From assembly GCA_036924285.1 (NCBI GenBank), contig JAYKYS010000009.1, positions 1,922,001-1,986,000 on the forward strand: a DNA stretch of 64,000 nucleotides, written 5' to 3'. Shown here in pieces: positions 55,101 to 64,000 of this stretch. The DNA comes from Asterella californica (Eukaryota > Streptophyta > Marchantiopsida > Marchantiales > Aytoniaceae). The first letter of the stretch is position 1. The number at the start of each line of letters is the position of its first letter. The notes beneath the pieces are model-generated. The model did not search any database and had not been told where the DNA came from. It saw nothing but the letters and a program-made list of their open reading frames with translations. Position numbers and translations under genes: made by a program.

Positions 55101-56250
55101 TTACGTCCAGTACTTCTTGACGCGCCACCCATTAACACGAGTGGTCATCAGTGTACCGTCCAACTCTTCCAACTGCAAGGAGCCATTGTCGAAGACCTCT
55201 AAGACACGGTAAGGTCCCATCCAGCGAAGATGAAGTTTCCCGGGGAACTTAATATGACGGTTGTCGTAGAGAAGTACCAAGTCCACAACAGTCAGCTTCC
55301 TCAACTTGCTATCGTAGTTTACCTTACGTTGCGCTTGCACCTCGTATGTCTTCTCCAAAGCTGCATTCCTGTCTTCTTCAAACTCTACGAAGTTCAGAAG
55401 ACGTTGCTCCTGGCTCTCGTCTTCTCTCATGCGTTCGGATACGGCTAACCGGTATGTTGGGACCTCTAACTCAATGGGCACAATGGGCATCATGCCGTAA
55501 GTTAGGTAGAAAGACGTCTTCTGGGTTGTGACTTTAGGTGAAATTCTGAAAGCCCACAACACAGATGGCAGTTTCGTGTCCCAGTCATACGCCTGGTTAA
55601 CAGTTACCTTGTTCAGGATGTTACACAGAAGACCGTTCGACTTCTCCGTCAGCTCATTCGCTTCCGGGTTGTATGACGTCGTCTTCCGATGCTTAATCCT
55701 GAAGTATTGGGTTAGGAGGGAGATAGTCTCATTTAAGAAATGAGTGCCCTTATCTGACACCAATTCCAGCGGACATCCATACCTAGTGATGATGTTATGC
55801 CATAGGAACCTTGCGACTACTGCGGCATCGTTCTTTCTCGTGGCCTCGCCTTCCACCATCTTGGTGGCATAGTCGGTAGCTATTAAGATGTACCTTGCTC
55901 GTGTTCTTCTCGCCACCGGGGCGATAGGACCTACAAAGTCGATTCTCCACTTTTCGAACGGGGCAAGCGGAAGAATGGGAGTAAGAGGTCACCTTGTTGT
56001 AGCGGTCGGTCTTCCCACCCTCTGGCATGCATCGCACTTCCTGATCTCCTGGAAAGTGTCTCGGTACATAGTTGGCCACAAGTATCCGGCGTCTAGCATC
56101 TTCTTCACTGTGGTCTTCAATCCGTAGTGACCCCCAGCATCTTCGTAGTGAAGACCTGTGATCACTGCTTTTATCTCTGACGGCTCGAGACATCTTCTCA
56201 GCTTCTCGTCATGTCCCTTTCGAAACAGGATACCCTAGAAGATAGCATAT
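55101..56250 (-). pseudogene. Integrase of the Ty3/gypsy pol module
   Basis: The frame holds the HHCC domain (HYEDAGGHYG; CDACQ) in about 56165-56020, interrupted by TGA at 55989-55991. An ATG-started open stretch, 55916-55101, follows. Catalytic residues: Asp in KWRIDFVGPI (just before the ATG), Asp in LVSDKGTHFLN and Glu in NPEANELTEKSNGLL, spaced as in Ty3 integrases. The tail contains LHLRWMGPYRVLEVFDNGSLQLEEL, a GPY/F motif. It ends 60 nt before the inverted-repeat arm. One nonsense codon is the only break seen in this domain. Confidence 0.85.
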
Positions 56251-56329
56251 GGACCTGCCTTGTGTAAGAAGACGGCCTTCTGCTCCGCATCCATTCCCTC
56301 GGGATACTGTTGGTCTTCCAAGAACTTCC

Positions 56330-57652
56330 TCAAGTCCTTGAAGATCGACTCTTCTGTGGAAGTCGCAAAGATTGGATCAGAGGATCTAGTCTCGTCTTCT
56401 GGGAAGTAGGCGGTACGCCCCCCTCAGATGAAAGTGTCTCTGCGAAAACTGAAAACAACTTCTCGTCAGGAAACTCGTCTTCCACTTCATCTTCTCGTCG
56501 TTCTGTCTCCAACCTGGATAGGTAGTCAGCATTAACATGCTGTCTTCCGGGCCTGTACTCAACTGTGTAAGTAAATTCCTGGAGTAGGAGAATCCACCTA
56601 GCTATCCTGCCAGACAAATCTGCTTTCTTTACAAGATGTTTCAAAGAGAAGTGATCTACATAGAAGACAAACGGGTTTGCCAGAAGATAGTGTCTAAACT
56701 TCTTACAGGAGTAAATCATGCCAAGACACTCCCTTTCGGTTGTTGAGTACTTCTTCTCTGCATCACTGAGTTGTCTTCCCGCGTAGTAGATGGGGTAATT
56801 CTTCTTCTTCTCATCTTTCTGACTCAACACCACCCCGATGGTAAAAGCAGAAACATCCACATAAATGTGGAAGACTCTTTCCCAATCAGACGGCCGTAGG
56901 ACAGGGGATTCCGACAGAAGCCTCTTCATTTCTTCGAATGCTTCCTGCTGCTCAGAAGATCAAATGTATGGTTCGTCTTTCTTCAGCAACTTAGTGAGTC
57001 TTCCTGCTATCTCTGCGTACTTGTCAATAAACCTCCTGTAGTATCCTACGTTGCCAAGGAAGCTTCTCAACTGTGTCAGGTTAGCAGGTGGGTGGAGTTT
57101 CATGATGACTTCCACCTTAGCACAGTCGACTTCTATACCTCTTCCGGAAATCCTATGTCCTAGCAAGATCCCCTCTGACATACCAAAGAAGCATTTCTCA
57201 GGGTGAAGTGCCAAACGATGTTCTCTACACTTCAGAAAACACTTCCTCAGAAATATCAAGTGGTCTTCTCTCGATCCAAACACACAGAAATCATCCAAGA
57301 AAATCTCCATAAAGGTGCGAAGATACTCCTTGAAGATTGTAATCATCAACCTCTGGAACGTGGCGGGTGCATTGCATAAACCAAACGTCATTTGATTGTA
57401 CGCGTACGTGCCCCAATCAGTAGTGAAAGTGGTTTTCGACTTGTCTTCTTCTCTGATTGAAACTTGGTTGTACCCAGGATACCCATCCAGAAAGCTGTAG
57501 AACTCATGTCCTGCTACCTGGTCTAACACAGAGTCGGTGAATGATAAGGGGTGATGATTCTTTTTCGTGGCCAAGTTCAGCTTCCGGAAGTCCTGACCAC
57601 TCGGATCTTCCCTGTCTGCTTCTTCGGCACGATGACAATAGGAGCTACCCAC
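56330..57652 (-). pseudogene. Reverse transcriptase and RNase H of the Ty3/gypsy pol module
   Basis: The frame 57652-56960 has DFRKLNLATKKNHHPLSF, FYSFLDGYPGYNQVSI, MTFGLCNAPATFQRLM and EIFLDDFCVFG, an intact FLDD. A TGA at 56960-56962 follows KKDEPYI, probably from TGG. The RNase H frame 56929-56330 has IYVDVSAFTIGVVLSQ, YSTTERECLGMIYSCK, FYVDHFSLKHLVK and HVNADYLSRL, so all four acids are present. It is joined to the protease ORF by a 1-nt deletion near 57597. Otherwise well preserved, hence fairly young. Confidence 0.9.
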
Positions 57653-59349
57653 TCACTGCTAAGTACTGGGAAGATGACTCCTGCCTTCAGGTATTGGTCG
57701 ATCTGGTCCTTCACCAGAAGCGAGTACTTGGGGTTGAGCCGGTACTGCCTCTGCCGTGCAGGAACAACGCCCTCCAGCAAGTCGATGCGATGCTCTCCCA
57801 ACTCTCGAGGTATGCCCTTCATGTCTTCTATGGTCCACGCGAAGACATCCTGGAACTCCGTTAGAAGTTCTCGAAAGTCTTCCAACTGCTGGCCCTCGAT
57901 CACCTTGGAAAGCTTCAGCTTCTTCCCAGGAGCAACCTCCATCTCTTGGAGATCATCCGGGTTTACCATTCCTTCAGTGTGACTGTACTCACTGGCACCA
58001 AAGTATTTCGGTTTGGGAGCTTCTTCTAGTTCAGATTCGTCTTCTGGAAGACCAACTGTTGGATCTTCCGAAGGGAAGACGGTATTCTCGTCTTCTGGAA
58101 GACCAACTATCGGATCTTCCGAAAGGAAGACGGTATTCTCGTCTTCTGGAAGCTCTTCTTCCGCAATCTCGTAGCACTCAATGTATCCACAGACCACATC
58201 TTCCACTTTCTCTGCTACTTCTGTAGCACACACGTTATTCACCATAAACTCATTATACCGTTCATCACTGTCAGAAGACGCAGCCGAGTCTTCTGAAGTG
58301 TACCCCTCTGTTGTAGACGGAGTTTCACCTTGGTGTCCAATCTTGATCCAAGGAAGCGAGACCTTACTCTTCTCACCTGGCTTGGGTGTAGGATTGGGAA
58401 ATCTCAAACGATGCCTTCTCCAGTCGGTATTTACATTTGCAGCATACAGCCATGGTCTTCCTATCAACACCTGATATCCAACCTTAGCTACAGGTCGCAA
58501 AATGATGTAAGTGAGATAAAAAGATACTCCACCAATTACCGTGAGGACATCTTTCAGTTGCCCCAAAGGTCGTCTTCTGGTCTGGTCTGCCATTATGAGA
58601 ATTCTCGGAGTAGGCTCAGTGAAGCCTAGGGCATGCGCTGTTTCTTCAGTCATGATGTTAACTCCGGAGCCGGAATCAATGGGTACCTTCTTCAGAAGAC
58701 AGCCATGGATCTCCATATCAAGTTCTGAGGCTCCCAAGTCCTCATGCTCTATTCTTAGGATCGGGGTGCTCTTGGGAAGTTTAGCTGCCCTCCTCTTCCT
58801 CGATCCTCGAAGCACAGATTGTAACAACTTCCTGTAACCAGCGTTGTCATCCAACAGCTGTTGGAAGGTCACATCCGCCTTCTGATTCCACAAGTCTCGT
58901 AAGAAGTCGTACGGAGATCTTTTCAGAAGAGTGACTGGTGTTTCCAACAGAGAAGTTGCAGTAGCTGCTTCCTTGGGTGGAAGACCAGAAGAGTGTCTTC
59001 CCTCGACTGGAGGCTGTTCCCATGAGACAGGTGTTGCCGTAGTCGGTGTAGGAAGCTGCTGTACTATCTTCCGTCTCTTCTCCAGCTCTTCTTGCATGAT
59101 CGCTTCAACCTCTTGTCTTATGTCAGGAGCAAAGTACTTCGGATCTTCTCGGTCGTAAGTAAGAGAAGATGGCCGCTCAGGAGAAGATGACCTCTCCTTA
59201 CGCTGCTTCTTCTTCTTGACGTCCTTCTGGCGAGATTCTGACTTCCCTTTGCTTCTGGTACTTACCTTGAACACATCTTCATCCAAAACTTCCTCCGGAG
59301 GCCAACTATCTGAATTCGGGTCAGGATTCCAAACAGTACCATCCGTCAA
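57577..59349 (-). pseudogene. Protease and RT N-terminus of the Ty3/gypsy pol module
   Basis: A 590-codon frame from MTDGTVWNPDPNSDSWPPEE. A Lys/Arg-rich segment is followed by a retropepsin domain with VPIDSGSGVNIMTEE (Asp-Ser-Gly active site) and YQVLIGRPWL. A 51-bp tandem repeat encodes LPEDENTVFxSEDPxVG. The RT start RQRQYRLNPKYSLLVKDQIDQYLKAGVI leads into WVAPIVIVPKK. A 1-nt loss near 57597 throws the frame out at GKIRV, and RT continues in the frame of 57652. There is no capsid or zinc knuckle ahead of it: only a 70-codon ORF (59660-59448) separates this frame from the PBS, so this module has little or no gag. Confidence 0.85.
58038..58152 (-). repeat. 51-bp tandem repeat within the protease-RT linker
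   Basis: CGTCTTCTGGAAG recurs at 58038, 58089 and 58140 (period 51), giving two full units and part of a third, and a 17-residue acidic repeat in frame. Confidence 0.9.
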
Positions 59350-59447
59350 AGTGAGAGACTCACAAATTTCTCTCCTCTAATAACTTTTCTCTCCTCCTTT
59401 TTCTACATCTCTTGTTGCACCCTCTTTCAACTCTCCTCAAACCCTTT

Positions 59448-59660
59448 CTAAGTGAACAAGATGTAAAGAATGACTTCGAACGCGTCATATATCACTACGG
59501 GATACACGAAAGGTTCTAATGTTGCTAACATCGCGTTAGTTCTCTCTCCTCCCAACGTTCTCTCCATGTGTTCTCTCATAATCTCTTTTTGTCTAATATA
59601 GAACTGAACTCTAAACATTTTCAATGATCCCTTCAAGTGAGGTCTCGGCAACGGAACCAA
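59448..59660 (-). CDS. Small leader ORF of the pol module
   Basis: A 70-codon frame (MVPLPRPHLKGSLKMFRVQFYIRQKEI...) begins almost at the PBS and ends 100 nt before the protease frame. It has no recognised domain. It may be a remnant of gag or a chance ORF in the leader. Confidence 0.3.
   Translation of the reverse strand: MVPLPRPHLKGSLKMFRVQFYIRQKEIMREHMERTLGGERTNAMLATLEPFVYPVVIYDAFEVILYILFT
59641..59659 (-). promoter_or_regulatory. Candidate primer-binding site of the pol module
   Basis: The minus strand reads ACATTTT then TGGTTCCGTTGCCGAGACC. TTTTTGG-CCGTTGCCG resembles the PBS context of plant Athila/Tat-like elements (TGGCGCCGTTGCCGGGG). It lies four bases after the proposed LTR end ACA at 59664. 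Confidence 0.5.
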
Positions 59661-59663
59661 AAA

Positions 59664-60060
59664 TGTAAACCCTCCACGATCTCATCGATCAACTACCCCC
59701 CCGATCTCTCAACCTCCACGATCTCCACCGATGAATCTGCAAATGTCGGGCATGTCTCTCACTCAGGGGTCACCTCTGATGGCTTTGATGGAAGCACACC
59801 AGAATCTTGAAGGGAAAAATGCTAAGTTCACTCATTCATACACCCACAAACTTATCAACTAAAATTTTTCTTAAACACATCAACTAAAATCCTCCATTCT
59901 AACGACGTCTCTCAAGTTCTCACATGCTAAAAATATCCCACACTCTCTATATTACTCAAGTTGTCATTACGACAATGTGAAAATAAGGATGAGGAGCTCT
60001 TCTCTACTCCTCTATTTATACATTCTAGGTTTTTACTTTGGTACCCTTGTGGTGCCCACA
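59664..60060 (-). repeat. Proposed 5' LTR of the pol module (~397 bp)
   Basis: On the minus strand this begins TGTGGGCACCACAAGG and ends GGGTTTACA, right before the PBS. A TATA box (TATAAATAGA, 60020-60011) is placed as in LTR promoters. No matching 3' LTR follows the integrase on the minus strand: instead the inverted-repeat arm starts there. The LTR call therefore rests on PBS, TATA and TG..CA alone. Confidence 0.5.
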
Positions 60061-63000
60061 AATTACAGGATGCACGAATTTTTGAAATTTTTAAGGATAA
60101 TGACTTGTTTGTATAACTGAAGAAGCGTTGTTACTTAAGGTTACGTCTTCCTTAACAGGAAGATGATCTTAAGAGCTGTTTTTAATAAGAAGTTGACTTC
60201 TTCAGAAGACGACCGTCTTCGGAAGATCATCTTCTCAGTTGCGTCTTCAGAAGATGAGAAGACGGCGGAAGATGGGAAGACGGCGGAAGACACCTATCTT
60301 CCAGAAGACAGCGACCGCAAAGGATCAACCACGAGTTTTCGGGTAAGACAGTAGGTGTACCTACTGGAGCGCACCGAATAGGTAGGTAGGTCAGGAAGAC
60401 ACCAAGGACGAGAACCCCTAATCTGCGGGGAAGATGCGTGAGGAAGCACATTAGACACCTTCCAACTTCCCACAGCATAGCGCGCCTGAAGAAGATCGAT
60501 TGAGAGAGTGAGCTTCGCGAGCTAGCATTGAGAGAGGAATCAAGTGAGACATCGAGGTAGGAGAGAGTAAGTTGGCAGCTAGGCGAAGGGTGAGATTGAA
60601 TTGCGGGAGCACAAACAGCAGAAAAAGCGAAGGCGTTTCTGTGGAGCTTCCGAGAAGCTGACAGTAAAGAGTGACGAGTAGAAGCAGAGGTGGAATCGAG
60701 GTGTGGACCGAAATTGACAGCAGGCGCAGTAGTGTGGAGTCGCATTGGAAGCTAGGACAAGAGCCAGAAGCGCGCGGAGGTCGAAGGCAACTCGGGGAGC
60801 CGAAGAAGACTGTAGAGGTTCTTCCCCCTGTTCTTTTCCCCTCCCACTTCTTCTCGCCTTTTCTTGGTACTCCCCGCGCTTCCTTGATTGTGTGCAAGCA
60901 GCCTGATCGATTACCCCACCCCCATTCTTTCTATTGAGACATTGGGCGCGGAAGCGCTGCCCAATTTCTGTCGAGACATCTCCTTGCTTCTTCCCGAGCT
61001 CAATTCGAGCTTCCCTACTCCTAGCCCTCAAATTGGAGACCCCAACTATCAATTTCCCTATCCCCATACCTCTCTATCCCCAAAACTTGGAACAGAAGAC
61101 GATTCGGAAGGTGGGAACATCTTCGGAAGACCCTTCTTGAACTTGACTGTCTTCGGAAGACATCTTCGGAAGTCGACTGAACACAATTCGTATCAAGAGT
61201 GGATTTGCTTTGCTTTTGTGTTTGGAGAGGCTTGGTACGAATCCTGAGTGGAGTGGTGAATTGTTGTGTTAATTCGAGAAGTTGGAAGTCGGGAACTAGG
61301 CCTGTGCCTCCCGGTCTTCCAAGCTTCTCAACTCCCCATCTTCCTAGAGAGACTAGAAGACTGGAAGGTGGCAAAATGAGCGAGAAGACGCGAGGGTCCA
61401 TTCGGGTCTCTTCTGTCCGATCCATAGCAGCCGTTTCTTCTTCTTCCCGAACTTAGAAGAGAGTTGTGAGAAGTCTTGCTGGCAGAATCTGGAGAGAATG
61501 GTCGAGGGTCATGTCTTCCCATCATGCAGCAAGCTTCTTCTGAGTGTGTATGAGAGGTGAGAAGTCAGAAGAACAGAGTGCAGTGTCTTGAGTCTGTTGT
61601 AAGGATAGATTGCGTGTAGGAAGACGAAGACAGGTGAGACCAGTGAAGGGAAGTCTGACTTCGAGAAGTCTTCCGAGAAAGACATTGAATCGGAAACTGT
61701 CCCGGGAGTCTTCCCAGAGGTCACTGTCACCGCAGGAGCCCGCAACCATCTTCTGAACCTTTCATATACTCTACTTCTAGCATATCTTGTATCTTCTGTT
61801 AGGAAGTAGGATGTAATGCAAGGTGGGTTGTCTTCTTGGTAATCCATGCGAGGCCTTGCTTAGATAGGATTGTTTAGATATAGCTCGGAAGACGAGAGCT
61901 ATCTAGGAAGCACTGTTAGAATCCCGGAAGACGGAGTAGTTGTCTTCTGGAAGACTAGTTTCGTCTTCTGAGAGTGGAAGCTAGACTGTGGGCACTCGGG
62001 AAGAACTGAGCCTTCAGCTCATAGTAGGTGCTTGTGGTTTAGTGCAACAAATCTTCCAGGTATGTCGATGCATCCGCGAGGCTTGGTGTTACCAGCGGCA
62101 GAATTGGCCGAGGCCACTCCTTTCCTCAAGGAGTTGGGTCTCGACTTCTTCCTGTGGGATTGGAACCTCGCAGATCAAGGGCTTCTGGAGGAGGTGTGGG
62201 CCGCGTTACCCCCACGTAACCGTGTACCTGCAAAGGCAGGAGTAGCTCGGGGAAGACCGTCTTCCTGGACTGAAGACTGGTGGCGTAAGGCGTTTCACAG
62301 GCCTGAGACCGAGAACCGAGGATATTGGTACGAGAAGAAGATCTTGCCTAGGATTGTGAGTTCATGGCATGTACCTGGGAGTACCACCTGCCTTTTTGTG
62401 GAAGACAGGCAGGGGAGGAACGGTTGGAAGATAGAGTCTTACCGGGAGCCGAAGAAGCGACTTCTGGCGAAGTTGTTTCTGCATCTTTTCCCCAAGGGAA
62501 AGGCGCAGAAGACAAGGTACTTAGGAGATCAGGACGTGGAGTTCCTGGAATCAGTGTGGGATGACAGAGTGCCAATCTACTGGGGCGCGTACATCCACAA
62601 CTATGTACAGACGGAGCTAGCATACTTGGGTATCCCGGCGGGAGGACATCTGACGCCCTTCTTCTGCTACTTGTATGTAGCCATGAGGGATCTTAGGGAA
62701 GATCAGCTGGCAGTGTATGGGCCAACGGAGCGACAGGAGGTGAAGGAGGAGACCTCGGAAGATGATGACCGAGAGACAGCAGCAACGCCCCCTCCCACTC
62801 TGATGCCACAGTTGAGGCCCGGCTCTCACCAGAAGACGCTTCTGGTGAGGGAAAACGAGTCTAGTGGGTCGGAAGACGCCACGCTAGTGAGGAAGATGGG
62901 TCACAGAAGTGTACCGAGGACACCCATCTCCCTCATCCATTCAGGATCGGAGTCGGACTCGGAGGAAGACTTGATGAGTACCCGATCGGAGCAGAAGACA

Positions 63001-63179
63001 GCTTCTGTAACACCTGGGAGTCTTCCGAAGACTCCAGAAAACGAAGGATGGATGGGTACTCCTACTGCGATGCGAGGAAGCGCAAAGAGGAGAGCTGCTC
63101 CTGCCACGAGGAGTCTTCCACCCCGGAAGATGAGAAGAGTAGCTTCTTCTCGTGCGCAGAAGATGAAGGCCGTTATCGT
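60049..63179 (+). repeat. Right arm of the large inverted repeat (leader plus gag 5' half)
   Basis: Mirror copy of 51926-55041. It begins TGTGGTGCCCACA, which overlaps the proposed LTR start on the other strand in a 13-bp palindrome, and runs through the same leader into gag. Similarity ends within gag at AAGGCCGT(T/A): the left copy continues VVVEEAPLPLEDE, while this copy changes to unrelated sequence at about 63180. Confidence 0.85.
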
Positions 63180-63399
63180 GTCGGATATTTTGTGCGTGAA
63201 GGATGTCCAGGAAAACGCGAGGTTCCTGGCTGTGGAGATGCTGTGTGCCAAAAGAGACAAGACAGAGAAGAACAACCACGAAAAGGAATGCTGCAATATA
63301 TACCACTCTGAAGGTATGTACACTGTCGATTCTTTCTCCAAACAGCACAAAACTGAGGAAAAGACCAGAGCGGTCTGTAACCTACTTCAGAAGCCCTAA
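62032..63399 (+). CDS. Truncated gag-like ORF fused to an unrelated C-terminus
   Basis: An uninterrupted 455-codon frame. Residues 1 to about 382 equal the gag-like protein at 53059-51926, with the Trp codon intact at the site of the left copy's stop. The last ~72 residues (SDILCVKDVQENARFLAVEM...) come from sequence beyond the arm and match nothing I recognise. The coiled coil and acidic tail are lost. Because it is open throughout, the arm is young or under constraint. The start could also be the next ATG (MSMHPRG, 62059). Confidence 0.6.
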   Translation: MWFSATNLPGMSMHPRGLVLPAAELAEATPFLKELGLDFFLWDWNLADQGLLEEVWAALPPRNRVPAKAGVARGRPSSWTEDWWRKAFHRPETENRGYWYEKKILPRIVSSWHVPGSTTCLFVEDRQGRNGWKIESYREPKKRLLAKLFLHLFPKGKAQKTRYLGDQDVEFLESVWDDRVPIYWGAYIHNYVQTELAYLGIPAGGHLTPFFCYLYVAMRDLREDQLAVYGPTERQEVKEETSEDDDRETAATPPPTLMPQLRPGSHQKTLLVRENESSGSEDATLVRKMGHRSVPRTPISLIHSGSESDSEEDLMSTRSEQKTASVTPGSLPKTPENEGWMGTPTAMRGSAKRRAAPATRSLPPRKMRRVASSRAQKMKAVIVSDILCVKDVQENARFLAVEMLCAKRDKTEKNNHEKECCNIYHSEGMYTVDSFSKQHKTEEKTRAVCNLLQKP

Positions 63400-64000
63400 A
63401 ACAAACCCCTGAAACGTAACCCTAGTCTGAAATCGCCAAAACGTAGCTCAAAGCAAGAGGAACTTCTCTTTGCTAACAACCAGAGCCACAACAGTATCAT
63501 GCGATCCAAACCCAAGTCCAAACCACATCCACACACTAGCTCTTGGCTAAAGCTAGCTACCACAAGCCATACACAACCATCTAAGTCCTTAACGAACTCA
63601 AAAGGACGAAACCTGTAGCGAAGGAACCGAAAAAGACCTATCTGGGAACTTTCTCCTTTCGCCAAACGATCTTCAAATGTTGATAGGGTCTCCTTCCCTG
63701 ACTCCGTTGGCCCAAGAAACCTTCAGATCCGGCTCCCGATAGTTGAGATATCGCTAATTTTCGGTCGCAGGTGACCGAACCTTCAAAAACTCCTCCCTGC
63801 GGCTTAAAACCGCTCACACCGCACAAACGGATCGTCTAAACTGATACCCGTCTTCGCTGGTAGGTAGATCTGGCTACCCGATCGCGAAGAACAATCCAAT
63901 CTCAGGTCGCAGGCGATGAAAACTTGACGCAAGCGCTTCCCTGCGAGCCAATTTCTCTCACAACTCTCAAACCGCCCGATAAAACTTTGTATCGTCTTCA
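63180..64000. other. Unidentified sequence beyond the inverted repeat
   Basis: The first ~140 bp are exon-like, and GAAGGTATGT at about 63312 resembles a splice donor, so a host gene exon may have been interrupted by the retroelement. After 63400 the DNA is noncoding-looking: mixed composition, two CT/GA-rich stretches, and a GGTCGCAGG motif repeated near 63763 and 63905. The minus ORFs 63396-63665 and 63638-63826 show no domain. Confidence 0.4.

Overview
This window is nuclear DNA from a land plant. It holds one intact-looking host gene, interrupted by many introns, in a landscape of decayed plant transposons. The Ty3/gypsy gag and pol families resemble those of bryophytes, most of all liverworts such as Marchantia. 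That assignment comes from memory of protein families, not from a search, so treat it as about 50-60% likely. No bacterial operons, rRNA, complete tRNA genes or CRISPR arrays were seen.

Layout. 1-2081: end of a gag-only LTR element on the + strand. 2082-2750: a strongly diverged LTR of the next element's family. 4730-14570: a complete but mutated Ty3/gypsy element with two ~1.79-kb LTRs, zinc-knuckle gag, protease, RT, RNase H and integrase, and a tRNA-like hairpin inside each LTR. 14571-17900: AT-rich spacer. 17927-27285 (- strand): a 23-exon gene for a 5'-3' exoribonuclease of the XRN2/RAT1 family; I resolved every splice junction and the joined frame stays open for 1141 codons. 28.0-33.9 kb: AT-rich spacer with several striking hairpins and palindromes and a possible MITE. 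33941-36222: a four-exon Kolobok-like DDE transposase gene broken by a single stop codon. 37.4-39 kb: an unidentified ORF and a ~61-bp minisatellite. 40.4-45.1 kb (-): a badly decayed second Ty3/gypsy element. 47.4-48.56 kb (-): a decayed Replitron (HUH-endonuclease transposon), cut at its 5' side by an LTR-like insertion. 49.08-63.18 kb: a retroelement complex in which two nearly identical ~3.1-kb arms carrying leader plus gag lie in inverted orientation around a ~5-kb pol module. 63.18-64 kb: unidentified sequence into which the right-hand gag frame continues.

How the parts relate. XRN is the only gene with an inferable cellular role (nuclear 5'-3' RNA decay, transcription termination and silencing control). 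Everything else is mobile DNA at various stages of decay. Nonsense codons in several elements are explained by C-to-T or G-to-A change (TGG or CGA to TGA), as expected of methylated, silenced repeats. In the 49-63 kb complex the gag module never has pol attached and the pol module has almost no gag, which suggests a partner pair or a rearranged nest.
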